64,000 bases of DNA from Pseudomonas sp. S04. Lineage in GTDB: Bacteria > Pseudomonadota > Gammaproteobacteria > Pseudomonadales > Pseudomonadaceae. The notes under the pieces are model-generated. The model had not been told where the DNA came from and searched no databases. It saw only the letters and a program-made list of their open reading frames with translations. The position numbers and the translations under genes are program-made. Location: assembly GCF_009834545.1 (NCBI RefSeq), contig NZ_CP019427.1, forward strand, positions 186,001-250,000, read 5' to 3'. Shown here piece by piece: positions 53,624 to 62,401 of this stretch. Within the stretch, counting starts at the first letter, position 1, and each line of letters starts with the position of its first letter.

Positions 53624-54991
53624 TCAGCGGCGAAACGTCGAACCGGTGTGCTGTTCGGGTAATTGCGCGGCCCCTTGAAACAGCTTCTCGCGCAAGGTGC
53701 CCTGGTCATACGCGGTCTTGTACGAACCACGGCGCTGCAACTCGGGAATCACCAGCTCGATGAAATCCACATAGCTTTCCGGGGTGACGATGCGGGTCAG
53801 GTTGAAGCCGTCCAGGCCGGTTTCGGCGATCCATGACTCCAGCTCGTCCGCCACCTGTTCGGGTGAACCGACGAGGGTGATGTAGCGACCGCCCAGGGCG
53901 TGCTGATCGAGCAGTTTGCGCCGGGTCCAGTCGTTGTTTTTCAGGTGCTGGGTGGCGGATTGGATGGCGTTGCTTTTCACGTACTGGATAGGCTCGTCCA
54001 ATCCGTACTGGGAGAAATCGATGCCAGTGGAGGCGGAAAAATGCGCCACTCCGGCTTCGGCGCTGGCGTAGCTCAGGTACTCGGCGTGCTTGGCCCAGGC
54101 GGCCTCTTCGCTGGCTCCGACAATCACGTTCAAGCCCATGAATACCTTGATGTCGTCTGGGTTGCGTCCGGCGCTGACGGCGCTGGCGCGCACCTTGTCG
54201 ACCTGGGCCTTGGTCGAGGTTTTGTCCTGGCCACTGATGAACACGCACTCGGCGTGTTGCCCGGCGAATTGCAGGCCGCGACTCGAACTGCCGGCCTGGA
54301 ACAGCACCGGGGTGCGTTGCGGCGAGGGTTCGCACAGGTGATAACCCTCGACCTGATAGAACTCGCCGTGGTGCTCGACCTTGTGCACTTTACCCGGCTG
54401 GGCGTAGATGCGCTGCTGGGGGTCGTTGAGTACCGCGTCCGCCTCCCAACTGCCCTCCCAGAGCTTGTACAGCACCTGCAGGTACTCGTCGGCCTGGTCG
54501 TAACGCCGGTCATGTTCGACCTGCTCGCTCAGGCCCATGGCCTTGGCGGCGCTGTCGAGGTAGCCGGTGACAATGTTCCAGCCCACCCGCCCACGGCTCA
54601 GGTGGTCGAGGGTCGACATGCGCCGGGCGAACAGGTACGGCGGTTCATAGGTGAGGTTGGCGGTGAGGCCGAAGCCGAGGTTACGGGTCACCGCGGCCAT
54701 GGCCGAAACCAGCAGCAGCGGGTCGTTGACCGGCAACTGGATCGACTCCTTGAGCGGTACGTCCACCGAGCCCTGGTACACGTCATAGACACCGACGATG
54801 TCGGCGATGAACAAACCGTCGAATAGCCCGCGCTCCAGCAGCTGCGCCAGCTCAGTCCAGTACTCGACGTTCTTGTACTGGGTCGAGTTGTCTCGTGGAT
54901 GGGTCCACAGGCCGTGATTGATGTGCCCGATGCAGTTCATGTTGAAGGCATTGAGGAGGATTTTTTTCTTCGCGTGCACGGGGCTGCTCAT
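53624..54991 (-). CDS. FMNH2-dependent monooxygenase, DszA/NtaA/SnaA family
   Basis: 455 residues, bacterial-luciferase-like fold. Family markers: LLNAFNMNCIGHINHGLWTH at the start, YEPPYLFARRMSTLDHLSRG, GRVGWNIVTGYLDSAA and PVLFQAGSSSRG. DszA oxidises dibenzothiophene sulfone using FMNH2 from a separate reductase; members of this group in Pseudomonas desulfurise organosulfur compounds. Its ATG overlaps the stop of the SfnB-like gene, so the two are co-translated. No flavin reductase gene is in the window. Substrate unknown. Confidence 0.9.
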   Translation of the reverse strand: MSSPVHAKKKILLNAFNMNCIGHINHGLWTHPRDNSTQYKNVEYWTELAQLLERGLFDGLFIADIVGVYDVYQGSVDVPLKESIQLPVNDPLLLVSAMAAVTRNLGFGLTANLTYEPPYLFARRMSTLDHLSRGRVGWNIVTGYLDSAAKAMGLSEQVEHDRRYDQADEYLQVLYKLWEGSWEADAVLNDPQQRIYAQPGKVHKVEHHGEFYQVEGYHLCEPSPQRTPVLFQAGSSSRGLQFAGQHAECVFISGQDKTSTKAQVDKVRASAVSAGRNPDDIKVFMGLNVIVGASEEAAWAKHAEYLSYASAEAGVAHFSASTGIDFSQYGLDEPIQYVKSNAIQSATQHLKNNDWTRRKLLDQHALGGRYITLVGSPEQVADELESWIAETGLDGFNLTRIVTPESYVDFIELVIPELQRRGSYKTAYDQGTLREKLFQGAAQLPEQHTGSTFRR

Positions 54992-56184
54992 CAGATGGTC
55001 CCTCGCAGCGGCGGGTTTTCATCATTGAGGTAGTAGTTGCCCACCGCGTGGTATTTCCAGCGCACCGGATCATGCAAGGTATGCACGCGGGCGTTGCGCC
55101 AGTGCCGGTCCAGGCCATGCTCGGCCAGCGTCGCCTGGCTACCGGCGAGCTCAAACAGGGTGCTGCCGGCGGCCAGGGAGATTTCGCTGCTGATGGCGCG
55201 GGCTTCGGCCACGGCAATCGAGGCGGCCGCCACGGTGTCTGCGTTGGTGTTGCGCTGAGCCTGGTCGAGGAATTCACCGGCACGCTCCAACAGCGCTTCG
55301 GTGGCGTGCAGGCGGATGCTCAGGTGACCGAAGCTTTTCAGTGTAAGCGGGTCTTGGGTGGCCTGGTCGTTGCCGGAGTCGATCCACGGGCGGGTCTTGG
55401 TCCGCACGAAGTGCAGCGCGTCTTCGTAGGCGGCGCGGGCGATACCGGTGTCGATGGCGGCGTGGAGAATCTGCGCCAGCGGGCCGACCGGGGTCGGACG
55501 CTCGAAGGCGCTTTGAAACGGCACCAGGTCGTCGGCAGACACATAGACGTCCTCGAACACCACCGAGCCGCTGCCTGTGGTGCGTTGGCCGAAGCCGCTC
55601 CAGTCGTCGATCACCGTCAGGCCTTGGCTATCGCGGGGCACGAAGGCCAGTTGCTGGACGCCATGGTCATCAACCACTGAGGTGGGAATGCGCTGGGCGT
55701 AGAAGGCGCCGGTGGCGTAGAACTTGCGGCCGTTGATGCGGTAGCCCTGGCCATCCTGGGTCAGGCGGGTGACCCGGTCATGGGCGGTCTTGGTCCCCAG
55801 TTCCGCCAGGGCATTGCCGAAACGCTGGCCGGCGAGCACTTCGGCGTACAGGCGTGTTTTCTGCGCCTCGCTGCCGTTCACCCGCAGGACTTCGAGGGCA
55901 TAAAAATGGTTCTGCGGAATCTGCCCCAGGGAACCATCAGCCTGGGCGATCAGGGCGATGACCTTGGCCAGGGTGACGTTGGACACCCCGGCGCCGCCAT
56001 ATTCGCGCGGGACGCTGATGCCCCACAGGCCCGAGCGCGAAAACACTTCCAGCTCCGGATAAGGCAGACGACGTTCACGGTCGCGCAGAGCGCTGTCGCG
56101 GCGCAAGTCTTCGGCCAGGTCGCTGGCGACAATAAGGGCTTGTTCATCGCTGGTAATGACCGCGACGGAATGGGAAAACGTCAT
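54991..56184 (-). CDS. SfnB/DszC-like flavin oxidoreductase, copy 1
   Basis: 397 residues, acyl-CoA-dehydrogenase fold used as a flavin monooxygenase. Motifs: LWGISVPREYGGAGVSNVTL, GQIPQNHFYALEVL, NGRKFYATGAFYAQ, DDWSGFGQRTTGSGSVVFE and the C-terminal signature HWRNARVHTLHDPVRWKYHA. SfnB proteins are sulfur-acquisition oxidoreductases; DszC converts dibenzothiophene to its sulfone. Pairing with a DszA-like gene downstream suggests sequential attack on one organosulfur substrate. It lies 25 bp below a paralogue on the same strand. Confidence 0.9.
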   Translation of the reverse strand: MTFSHSVAVITSDEQALIVASDLAEDLRRDSALRDRERRLPYPELEVFSRSGLWGISVPREYGGAGVSNVTLAKVIALIAQADGSLGQIPQNHFYALEVLRVNGSEAQKTRLYAEVLAGQRFGNALAELGTKTAHDRVTRLTQDGQGYRINGRKFYATGAFYAQRIPTSVVDDHGVQQLAFVPRDSQGLTVIDDWSGFGQRTTGSGSVVFEDVYVSADDLVPFQSAFERPTPVGPLAQILHAAIDTGIARAAYEDALHFVRTKTRPWIDSGNDQATQDPLTLKSFGHLSIRLHATEALLERAGEFLDQAQRNTNADTVAAASIAVAEARAISSEISLAAGSTLFELAGSQATLAEHGLDRHWRNARVHTLHDPVRWKYHAVGNYYLNDENPPLRGTI

Positions 56185-56208
56185 GTAAATCTCCAGATGT
56201 CTGGTCGG

Positions 56209-57450
56209 TCAGATCCAGGAATGCCGGTTCGGCAAGGTGCCGTTGAGGCGGTAGTCGCCCACGGCGTGGTACTTCCAGCGCACCGGGTCGTGCAGGGTGT
56301 GCACGCGCGCATTGCGCCAGTGACGATCGAGGTTGAATTCGGCGAGGGTGGCGCGGCTGCCGGCCAGCTCGAAGAGCTTTTCGCTGGCGAGCAACGAGAT
56401 CTCGGTGGTCAGCACCTTGGCCTCGGCGACGGCAATCGAGGCGCGGGCGGCGGAAGCGGCAGTGACCGGTGCCGCGCTGACCTGATCCAGCACCTTGCCG
56501 GCCTTGCGCAGCAGCGCTTCGGCGGCGTGCAGTTCGATCTTCAGTTTGCCGATGTCGGCAATCACGTACAGGTCATCACTGGCGCGGTCGACCTTGGCAT
56601 CGATCCACGGCCGGGCGCGGGTGCGTACAAATTCAATGGCGTCGTCGAGGGCGCCGCGAGCAATGCCGGCGTCGATGGCGGCCTGGATCAGTTGGGAGAC
56701 GGCACCCTGGATATTCGGGCGCTCGTTGAGCCGCCAGTTTTCCACCACCAGGTCGGCGTCGACCCGCACGTTGTTGAGCAATACGGTGCCGCTGGCGGTG
56801 GTGCGCTGGCCAAACCCCGACCAGTCGTCCACCACCCGCAGTCCCGGGGTGCCACGACGGATAAACGCCATCACCTGCTTGCCGTCGTCGTTGAGCGCCT
56901 TGACCGCGATCCAGTGTGCGAAGAGGGCACCGGTGGAGTAGAACTTCTGGCCATTGAGCACCCAACCATCGCCTTGGGCGGTGATACGGGCCTTGAGTTC
57001 CAGGGTGTTCTTGTTGCCCCGTTCCGGGCCGGCATTGCCGATGCGCGAACCGTTGAGCACGCTCTGGAACAACTGCTGTTTCTGCGGCTCGCTGGCCACA
57101 TGTTGCAGCAGGTTGAGGATGCCGAACTGGTTCTGCGGAATTTGCCCCAGTGCCGGGTCTGCCGCGGAAATGATCGCGAAGACTTCAGCCAGGGTGACGT
57201 AGGAAACCTGTGGGCCACCAAAGGCTTTGCCAATGGCGATACTGCCCAGGCCGCTGCGGGTGAACTGCTCGATTTCCGCCCAGGGCAATTTGCGTTGCTG
57301 ATCGCGGCGCGCGGCTTGCTGGCGGGCGACAGCCGCGAGTTCGTGGGCAGCTTCGAGGGCTTGTGCGTCATTGCCGAGCACCTGTGCGGGCAGCAGCGGC
57401 GGGGCGATGTCCAGATCGCTCTGGATGTTTGCTTCGGCCAGACTGGACAT
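56209..57450 (-). CDS. SfnB/DszC-like flavin oxidoreductase, copy 2
   Basis: 413 residues, clearly homologous to copy 1 (GQIPQNQFGILNLL, NGQKFYSTGALFAHW, DDWSGFGQRTTASGTVLLN, HWRNARVHTLHDPVRWKYHA), but with a longer N-terminus and a different start of the fold. The ATG at 57450 has AAGGAG 9 nt upstream; the in-frame GTG at 57459 lies too close to it. The stop codon of a 22-codon leader overlaps this ATG. First large gene of the sfnB-sfnB-dszA-like operon. Confidence 0.9.
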   Translation of the reverse strand: MSSLAEANIQSDLDIAPPLLPAQVLGNDAQALEAAHELAAVARQQAARRDQQRKLPWAEIEQFTRSGLGSIAIGKAFGGPQVSYVTLAEVFAIISAADPALGQIPQNQFGILNLLQHVASEPQKQQLFQSVLNGSRIGNAGPERGNKNTLELKARITAQGDGWVLNGQKFYSTGALFAHWIAVKALNDDGKQVMAFIRRGTPGLRVVDDWSGFGQRTTASGTVLLNNVRVDADLVVENWRLNERPNIQGAVSQLIQAAIDAGIARGALDDAIEFVRTRARPWIDAKVDRASDDLYVIADIGKLKIELHAAEALLRKAGKVLDQVSAAPVTAASAARASIAVAEAKVLTTEISLLASEKLFELAGSRATLAEFNLDRHWRNARVHTLHDPVRWKYHAVGDYRLNGTLPNRHSWI

Positions 57451-57518
57451 CACTGCCACTCCTTGGCTGCACGCAATGCCCTGGCGATCTGCACTGGGGT
57501 GATTGTGTTCCGGACCAT
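57450..57518 (-). CDS. 22-codon leader peptide upstream of sfnB-like copy 2
   Basis: ATG at 57518 preceded by GAGG at a 5-nt spacing (an in-frame ATG six codons earlier has no such site). It encodes a basic, amphipathic-helix-like peptide with the core TPVQIARALRAAKEWQ and stops with a TGA that overlaps the ATG of the sfnB-like gene. The gene's ribosome site (AAGGAG) is inside this reading frame, so ribosomes ending the leader would restart on sfnB. No cysteine or methionine run, hence not a classic attenuation peptide. A coupling or regulatory leader is inferred. Confidence 0.5.
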   Translation of the reverse strand: MVRNTITPVQIARALRAAKEWQ

Positions 57519-57605
57519 ACCTACCTCACATCTCATGGATAAGCCGCGTCGTGCGGCGAAATCAGAATCAAGAATGTCCGGTGGTCCGGTGCATATACCC
57601 TAATC

Positions 57606-57645
57606 GCGTATAAAAAATTAATAAACTAACTTTTAGGAATATACA
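57606..57645 (-). promoter_or_regulatory. CysB-like motif upstream of the sfnB-dszA operon
   Basis: On the minus strand: TATATTCCTAAAAGTTAG followed by an AT-only tract. ATATTCCTAAAAGT is shared exactly with the dcyD/epsC intergenic region at 62403. It overlaps the last codons of the upstream hypothetical gene. Nearer the leader, GCCGC-GTCGT-GCGGC forms a small hairpin at about 57546-57560. Confidence 0.5.
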
Positions 57646-58402
57646 TAGAAGGTCCGTGCGCTGTTGCCTCAGGGTCGGCTGGCAGCCTGGCGCCGGGTGG
57701 GCAGCAGCCGATTCGCAACAGGCGCGCAGGCGCCCAGCGTGAGTTGTTGCCCACCCGATCGAGAATGCAGTAGGTCACTTCCAGGCGACTGTCCTCTCCG
57801 GCCTCGAGAATCACTGCCGACGGCACCCACAGGTTGATCGGTTTGCCGACCTCGCCGGGCTTGACCTTGGGCAGGTCCAGGCGCACATCGCCCCAGCGCA
57901 GGGTGATTGCATCGGCGGTGGCCATGTTCAGGTAAGGCTCGATGGTCAGCGGCACGCCGCGTTTCATCTGGTTCGGGTTGACCCCATGCTTGCGGATCAT
58001 CTCTGGAATGCCCAAGGGCGCCAGCCCCTGGTTTTCATCGGCGCACTGGCTGTGTGGTTGCCCACCGGGGCAGTCGAGCTTGACCTGCACTCGCTTGGTC
58101 GCTGAGCGCGCCGGGTCATGGCCGACTTGCATGACCCGATAGTGGATACCGGACCTGCCGTTGCGGATAAAGCTCTCGGGCACCCGTAGGTGGATGGGCT
58201 GGCCGATATCCGCGGCTTCCAGGACCTTGGAGGCGACGTAGCTAGTGTCCCAGAACAGCTCGATCAGGTCGCCTTCTTCCATGCTGGCGTAGGGGGCAAT
58301 CTCGATCAGCAGATGAGCCGCTGAGACACCGTTAATGGCGGATCCCGACGATTGCGCCAGGCGTGGAGCCGTCAGTTCTACTTTGTTCCGCAGACAGGTC
58401 AT
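57626..58402 (-). CDS. Hypothetical protein with two tandem beta-rich repeats
   Basis: 258 residues, no recognised function. Two related ~85-residue units are visible. Unit 1 (about 30-115): IEIAPYASMEEGDLIELFW, IGQPIHLRVPESFI, GIHYRVMQVG, KRVQVKLDCPGG. Unit 2 (about 150-235): IEPYLNMATADAITLRWGD, VGKPINLWVPSAVI, LEVTYCILDRVGNNSRWAP, LLRIGCCPPG. Each looks like an Ig-type beta sandwich ending in Cys-Pro-Gly/Cys-Pro-Pro-Gly. No signal peptide or membrane helix. AAGGAG precedes the ATG. It lies between the sfnB-dszA and tcy operons on the same strand. Similar proteins occur in Pseudomonas as lineage-specific hypotheticals, from memory. Confidence 0.8.
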   Translation of the reverse strand: MTCLRNKVELTAPRLAQSSGSAINGVSAAHLLIEIAPYASMEEGDLIELFWDTSYVASKVLEAADIGQPIHLRVPESFIRNGRSGIHYRVMQVGHDPARSATKRVQVKLDCPGGQPHSQCADENQGLAPLGIPEMIRKHGVNPNQMKRGVPLTIEPYLNMATADAITLRWGDVRLDLPKVKPGEVGKPINLWVPSAVILEAGEDSRLEVTYCILDRVGNNSRWAPARLLRIGCCPPGARLPADPEATAHGPSMYIPKS

Positions 58403-58871
58403 GCGTGTTCTCCTTGAAATACCGCAGCGAAGTCCGTTTCGAAGTTGCGTTAGTTCACATTGATTCAGGGTGTCGAGTTCAAGTGATAGCCGATTGGTTA
58501 ATGCCGGTGTGCAGTTAATTGGCGTCTAGATAAGAGCGCGCCTGATAGGGTGTCAATAGATGAAAGTTGGGAAGTTGGTGATCCTTGGTCAATCAGAAAT
58601 GTCCTACCTTGGAGGCGTTTCCAGCGTACAGGTGATTGGGGTTTTTCTCGGATGATCAAAGCTATAGAACTATAAAGCAGGCTATTTTCGGGGCGGCGAG
58701 ACGCAGAGCCTGGGCCAAGGTACGCCGCCGGAGGAAAGGGGAGGACGTATCTATTTATTCCGTGTGCGCGTAGGGATAAATACCAGGGGGGAGTTATTGT
58801 TTTTAACAGGCGCCACTTCCTTCCGTGGAAAGTGACTGTTGCAAATGGGAAGTTGCGGGTTGCGCGAAACT
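58403..58871. other. Gene-free region upstream of the tandem-repeat protein
   Basis: About 470 bp with no supported gene. A 31-codon frame at 58560-58655 has only a poor ribosome site. A near-dyad ATTTATTCC ... GGGATAAAT (58751-58779) resembles the sulfur-linked TTATTCC motifs and could control the downstream hypothetical gene. No clear terminator for tcyN was seen. Confidence 0.4.
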
Positions 58872-59618
58872 TCAGGCGTTAAGAAACTTGCTGAGAAACT
58901 GTCGGGTACGCTCTTCCTTGGGGTTGGCAAACAAGGCCTTGGCTTCGCCTTGTTCAACGATCACGCCCTTGTCAAAAAACACCACGCGGTTGGCCACGTC
59001 GCGTGCAAAGCCCATTTCGTGGGTGACGATGACCATGGTGCGTTTTTCTTCCGCCAGGCCACGAATGGTCGCCAGCACTTCACCGACCAGTTCCGGATCC
59101 AGCGCGGAGGTTGGTTCGTCGAAGAGGATCACTTCCGGCTCCATGGCCAGCGCCCTGGCGATCGCCACGCGCTGTTGCTGGCCGCCGGAGAGCCGGCGCG
59201 GGTAGGCATCTTCCTTGCCCGCCAGGCCGACCTTGGCCAGGAGTTTGCGGCCCAGTGCCAGGGCCTCCTCCCTGGGAATCTTCTTGACCACCAGTGGCCC
59301 TTCGGTGACGTTTTCCAGCGCCGTGCGGTGCGGGAACAGGTTGAAGTTCTGGAACACGAAGCCCACGTGCTGGCGCAATTGGCGCACCAGGCCCTGCTGC
59401 TGGTTCAGCGGGCGGCTACCATCGATCTCGATGTCGCCGACCTTGATCCGGCCACTGCTCGGCTCTTCGAGAAAGTTCAGGCAGCGCAGGAAGGTAGTCT
59501 TGCCCGAGCCGCTGGGGCCGATGATGGCGACCACCTCGCCTTCCTTGACCTCCAGGTCGATGCCATTGAGCACAACTTGACCCTTGAACTGCTTTGTCAG
59601 TTTTTCCACGACAATCAT
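58872..59618 (-). CDS. tcyN: L-cystine import ATPase TcyN
   Basis: 248 residues, YecC/TcyN branch of amino-acid ABC ATPases. Walker [10 protein letters not shown] (about 34-42), signature [15 protein letters not shown], Walker [16 protein letters not shown]-loop VTHEM. Starts 4 bp after tcyL. Third gene of tcyJ-tcyL-tcyN. Confidence 0.92.
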   Translation of the reverse strand: MIVVEKLTKQFKGQVVLNGIDLEVKEGEVVAIIGPSGSGKTTFLRCLNFLEEPSSGRIKVGDIEIDGSRPLNQQQGLVRQLRQHVGFVFQNFNLFPHRTALENVTEGPLVVKKIPREEALALGRKLLAKVGLAGKEDAYPRRLSGGQQQRVAIARALAMEPEVILFDEPTSALDPELVGEVLATIRGLAEEKRTMVIVTHEMGFARDVANRVVFFDKGVIVEQGEAKALFANPKEERTRQFLSKFLNA

Positions 59619-59622
59619 TGGG

Positions 59623-60288
59623 TCAGGACTCCTGGTCGTGCCGATTGACCCGCTCTTCCAACTTGTTCTGCAGGTGCGACAGCACCGTGGCCAGAACCCA
59701 GTAGATCAGCGCGGCGGCAAGATACATGGTGAAAATTTCGAAGGTGCGGGCGGTAATCAACTGCGCCTGGCGGAACAGCTCCGGCACCTGGATGGTCGCG
59801 GCCAGCGCGGTGTCCTTGACCAGCGAGATGAAGCTGTTGCCCAGGGGCGGCAATGCGGTGCGCGCGGCTTGCGGCAGGATGGCCCGGCGCAGGGTCTGCG
59901 CACGGGTCATGCCGATACTGGCCGCGGCTTCCCATTGGCCCCGTTCGATCGAACTGATGGCGGCGCGCAGGATTTCGCAGGCATAGGCGGCCATGTTCAG
60001 CGAGAAGCCGATCAAGGCCGCCGGCAGCGGATCAAGCTCGACGCCCAATTGCGGCAAACCGTAATAGATCACGAACAGCTGCACCAGCAACGGCGTGCCG
60101 CGAAAGAACGACACATAAATGCGCGCGATCCAGCTCACCAGCTTGAAGCGCGACAGGCGCATCAAGGCCAGGCCGAAGCCCAGCAGCAGGCCGAAAAACA
60201 TCCCGCCAAGGCTGAGGATGACGGTGTAGTACGCGCCCTTGAGCAGAAAGGGCGCGGAGTCCAGCGCGAGTTGGAAAGCCTCGCCCAT
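59623..60288 (-). CDS. tcyL: L-cystine ABC permease TcyL
   Basis: 221 residues, five helices. EAA loop [20 protein letters not shown] (about 119-138); [20 protein letters not shown] near 63-82. Its ATG overlaps the stop of tcyJ (TAATG), so the two are translationally coupled. E. coli counterpart YecS. Confidence 0.92.
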   Translation of the reverse strand: MGEAFQLALDSAPFLLKGAYYTVILSLGGMFFGLLLGFGLALMRLSRFKLVSWIARIYVSFFRGTPLLVQLFVIYYGLPQLGVELDPLPAALIGFSLNMAAYACEILRAAISSIERGQWEAAASIGMTRAQTLRRAILPQAARTALPPLGNSFISLVKDTALAATIQVPELFRQAQLITARTFEIFTMYLAAALIYWVLATVLSHLQNKLEERVNRHDQES

Positions 60289-61082
60289 TACTGAGTGACG
60301 TCAGCGTTGAAGTATTTTTCCGAAAGCTTCTTCAGCGTACCGTCGGCACGCAGCTTGTCGATCGCCTTGTTCACTGCGGCCAGCAGCTCAGGCTCGCCTT
60401 TGCGCAGGGCGATACCGGCTTCCTGACGAGAGAACGCTTCACCGGCAGCGGTGGTGTCCTTGGCTTTCTTGGCGTATTCCAGCGCGGCGAGGCGGTCGAT
60501 CAGAATGGCGTCGATGCGCCCGACACGCAGATCCTGGAACTTGGTTGGGTCATCTTCGTAGGTGCGGATGTCAGCGGTCGGCACATTGGCCTTCACCCAC
60601 TGCTCGTAGTTGGTGCCCAGGCCCACCCCGACTTTCTTGCCAGCCAGGTCGGCGGCGGACTTGATGCTGTCCTTGTTCTTGGTCAGTACCAGCGCCTGAA
60701 TCCCGGAGACGGTGTAGGGCTCGGAGAAGTCGTACTTCTTCTTGCGCTCTTCAGAGATGGTTACCTGGTTGACGACCGCATCCAGGCGCTTGGACTCCAG
60801 GGCGGCGAGGATGCCATCCCACTTGGTCGGTTGCAGTTTGACCTTGACCCCCAGCTCCTTGGCCAGGGCTTCGGAAAATTCGACTTCGAAACCTGCCAGC
60901 TTGCCGTCGGCATCGACAAAACTGAACGGTGGGTAGGTGCCTTCCAGGCCGACGTTGATCACGCCCGCGTCCTTGATCTTTTGCAGTTGCTCACCGGCTA
61001 CCGCTTGCCCCAACAGACCGGCACCAAGTACCAGGCCCAGCGAGCCCACCAGCAGATTTCGACGAAATGCGGAAAAATTCAT
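60288..61082 (-). CDS. tcyJ: Cystine-binding periplasmic protein TcyJ
   Basis: 264 residues. The signal peptide is cleaved after AVA (about residue 29). Extracellular solute-binding family 3: GVINVGLEGTYPPFSFVD, GFEVEFSEALAKELGVKVK, PTKWDGILAALESKRLDAVV and DYDF-like KYDFSEPYTVSG. High similarity to FliY/TcyJ of enterobacteria (EGTYPPFSF, QPTKWDG). AGGGG precedes the ATG. Near dcyD, which breaks down D-cysteine, as in E. coli, though the gene order differs. Confidence 0.93.
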   Translation of the reverse strand: MNFSAFRRNLLVGSLGLVLGAGLLGQAVAGEQLQKIKDAGVINVGLEGTYPPFSFVDADGKLAGFEVEFSEALAKELGVKVKLQPTKWDGILAALESKRLDAVVNQVTISEERKKKYDFSEPYTVSGIQALVLTKNKDSIKSAADLAGKKVGVGLGTNYEQWVKANVPTADIRTYEDDPTKFQDLRVGRIDAILIDRLAALEYAKKAKDTTAAGEAFSRQEAGIALRKGEPELLAAVNKAIDKLRADGTLKKLSEKYFNADVTQ

Positions 61083-61246
61083 GACAAGCCCCTGTGTTTT
61101 TTATGAAGACGTTTTTTATGAAGCAGGCAAAATCGGGAATTCCACATCCTGCCCTAGAAGCAGCGTATGCGTCTCGCGGCAATTGCGCCTGCGGCGAGAC
61201 TATAGGGCGGGATTTTTAGACTTGAAAATAATAAAAAGTGAGTTTG

Positions 61247-61270
61247 TTATTCCTTTTGGGGTTATTTGGT
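61247..61270. promoter_or_regulatory. CysB-like motif in the tcyJ upstream region
   Basis: TTATTCCTTTTGGGGTTATT, oriented opposite to tcyJ and about 165 bp before its start, in an AT-rich stretch. At 61083-61130 two copies of TTCATAAAAAAC precede the ribosome site. Confidence 0.45.
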
Positions 61271-61295
61271 GGATGTCGTGGAATGCTTTAGGGCG

Positions 61296-61320
61296 CTATC
61301 GCGAGCAAGCTCGCTCCTAC
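61296..61320. repeat. REP half-element between dcyD and tcyJ
   Basis: CTATCGCGAGCAAGCTCGCTCCTAC, a Pseudomonas REP variant just past the dcyD stop. Confidence 0.7.
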
Positions 61321-61336
61321 ATGACGTGGATTGGCT

Positions 61337-62332
61337 TCAGGCGAACGATGCAGCGTAGGCAAACAGTGCCGGGGCGCCGCCAGTGTGCAGGAACAGGATA
61401 GGACCATTGTCGAAACGCTGCCGGCCAATGCCATCGAGCAGTCCGGCCATGGCCTTGCCGGTGTAGACCGGGTCGAGCAACAGGCCTTCCTGGCTCGCCA
61501 GCAGCTTGACCGCAGCCAGGGTACCGGCGCTCGGCTCGCCGTAGCGGGGGGCGAAGTACTCGTCCCACAGTTGTACCTTGAAACTCGCCGGCAGTTGGAT
61601 CCCCAGCAGTTCGGCGGTGCGTTCGGCCAGGCCCTGGACCTTGGGGCGCTGGTCTTCATCGGTGCGCGAGACGGTGACCCCGATCACCGGTAGTTCCGGT
61701 AGCACTTCACTCAATGCCAGCGCCAGGCCGCTATGGGTGCCGGCACTGCCCGAGGCCAGGACCACGGCCGCAAATTGCAGGCCGGTGTCCTTGATCTGTT
61801 CGGCCAGTTCCAGCCCTGCCCGCACATACCCCAGCGCGCCCAAGGCATTGGAGCCGCCAATTGGCACCAGGTACGGCTGCTTGCCGCTGCTGCGCAGGCG
61901 CTCCGCCAGGGCTTGCAACTGTTGGTCGGCGTTGTCGAGGTTGTCCACTAGCTCGACCTTGGCATCGAACAGGTCCAGCAGCAGGCGGTTGCCGTTGCCC
62001 AGGTAGTTGCTGTCATCCGTGCCGATCGGGTTTTCCAGCAGGGCGACGCAGCCCAGACCGAGCTTTGCGGCAATTGCCGCAGTCTGGCGCACATGGTTGG
62101 ACTGGATGGCCCCGGCGGTGATCAGGGTGTCGGCGCCCTGGGCCAGTGCGTCGGCGGCCAGGTATTCGAGTTTGCGCAGCTTGTTGCCACCCATGGCCAG
62201 CGGCGTCAGGTCGTCACGCTTGACGTAGACCTCGCGCCCCAGCCAGGTCGACAGCCGCTCGAGCTTTTCCAAGGGGGTGGCGTTGACGAGAAGATCCAGT
62301 CGGTGAAAGCGAGCAAGCTGTTGTTTGATCAT
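61337..62332 (-). CDS. dcyD: D-cysteine desulfhydrase
   Basis: 331 residues, PLP fold-type II. Converts D-cysteine to pyruvate, ammonia and hydrogen sulfide. Very close to E. coli DcyD (328 aa): [20 protein letters not shown] with the PLP lysine, [35 protein letters not shown] and [14 protein letters not shown]. The related ACC deaminase lacks several of these, so DcyD is favoured. The start [15 protein letters not shown] matches the family; the longer reading to 62479 enters the promoter. Upstream of tcyJLN on the same strand, with 254 bp between. Confidence 0.93.
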   Translation of the reverse strand: MIKQQLARFHRLDLLVNATPLEKLERLSTWLGREVYVKRDDLTPLAMGGNKLRKLEYLAADALAQGADTLITAGAIQSNHVRQTAAIAAKLGLGCVALLENPIGTDDSNYLGNGNRLLLDLFDAKVELVDNLDNADQQLQALAERLRSSGKQPYLVPIGGSNALGALGYVRAGLELAEQIKDTGLQFAAVVLASGSAGTHSGLALALSEVLPELPVIGVTVSRTDEDQRPKVQGLAERTAELLGIQLPASFKVQLWDEYFAPRYGEPSAGTLAAVKLLASQEGLLLDPVYTGKAMAGLLDGIGRQRFDNGPILFLHTGGAPALFAYAASFA

Positions 62333-62401
62333 GGGTCCGCACGGGTAGTAGGAGGTGTCTGGACTATAGGCAGGCCGTTTTACCCGGGCAACCGTCAATC
62401 G

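Noticed and set aside
58560..58655. 31-codon hydrophobic small protein
   Set aside because: Only a poor, distant ribosome-site match and no supporting context; left as part of the gene-free region.
58751..58957. 68-codon minus-strand frame extending past tcyN
   Set aside because: Reads across the tcyN end in another frame, with no ribosome site and no family resemblance.
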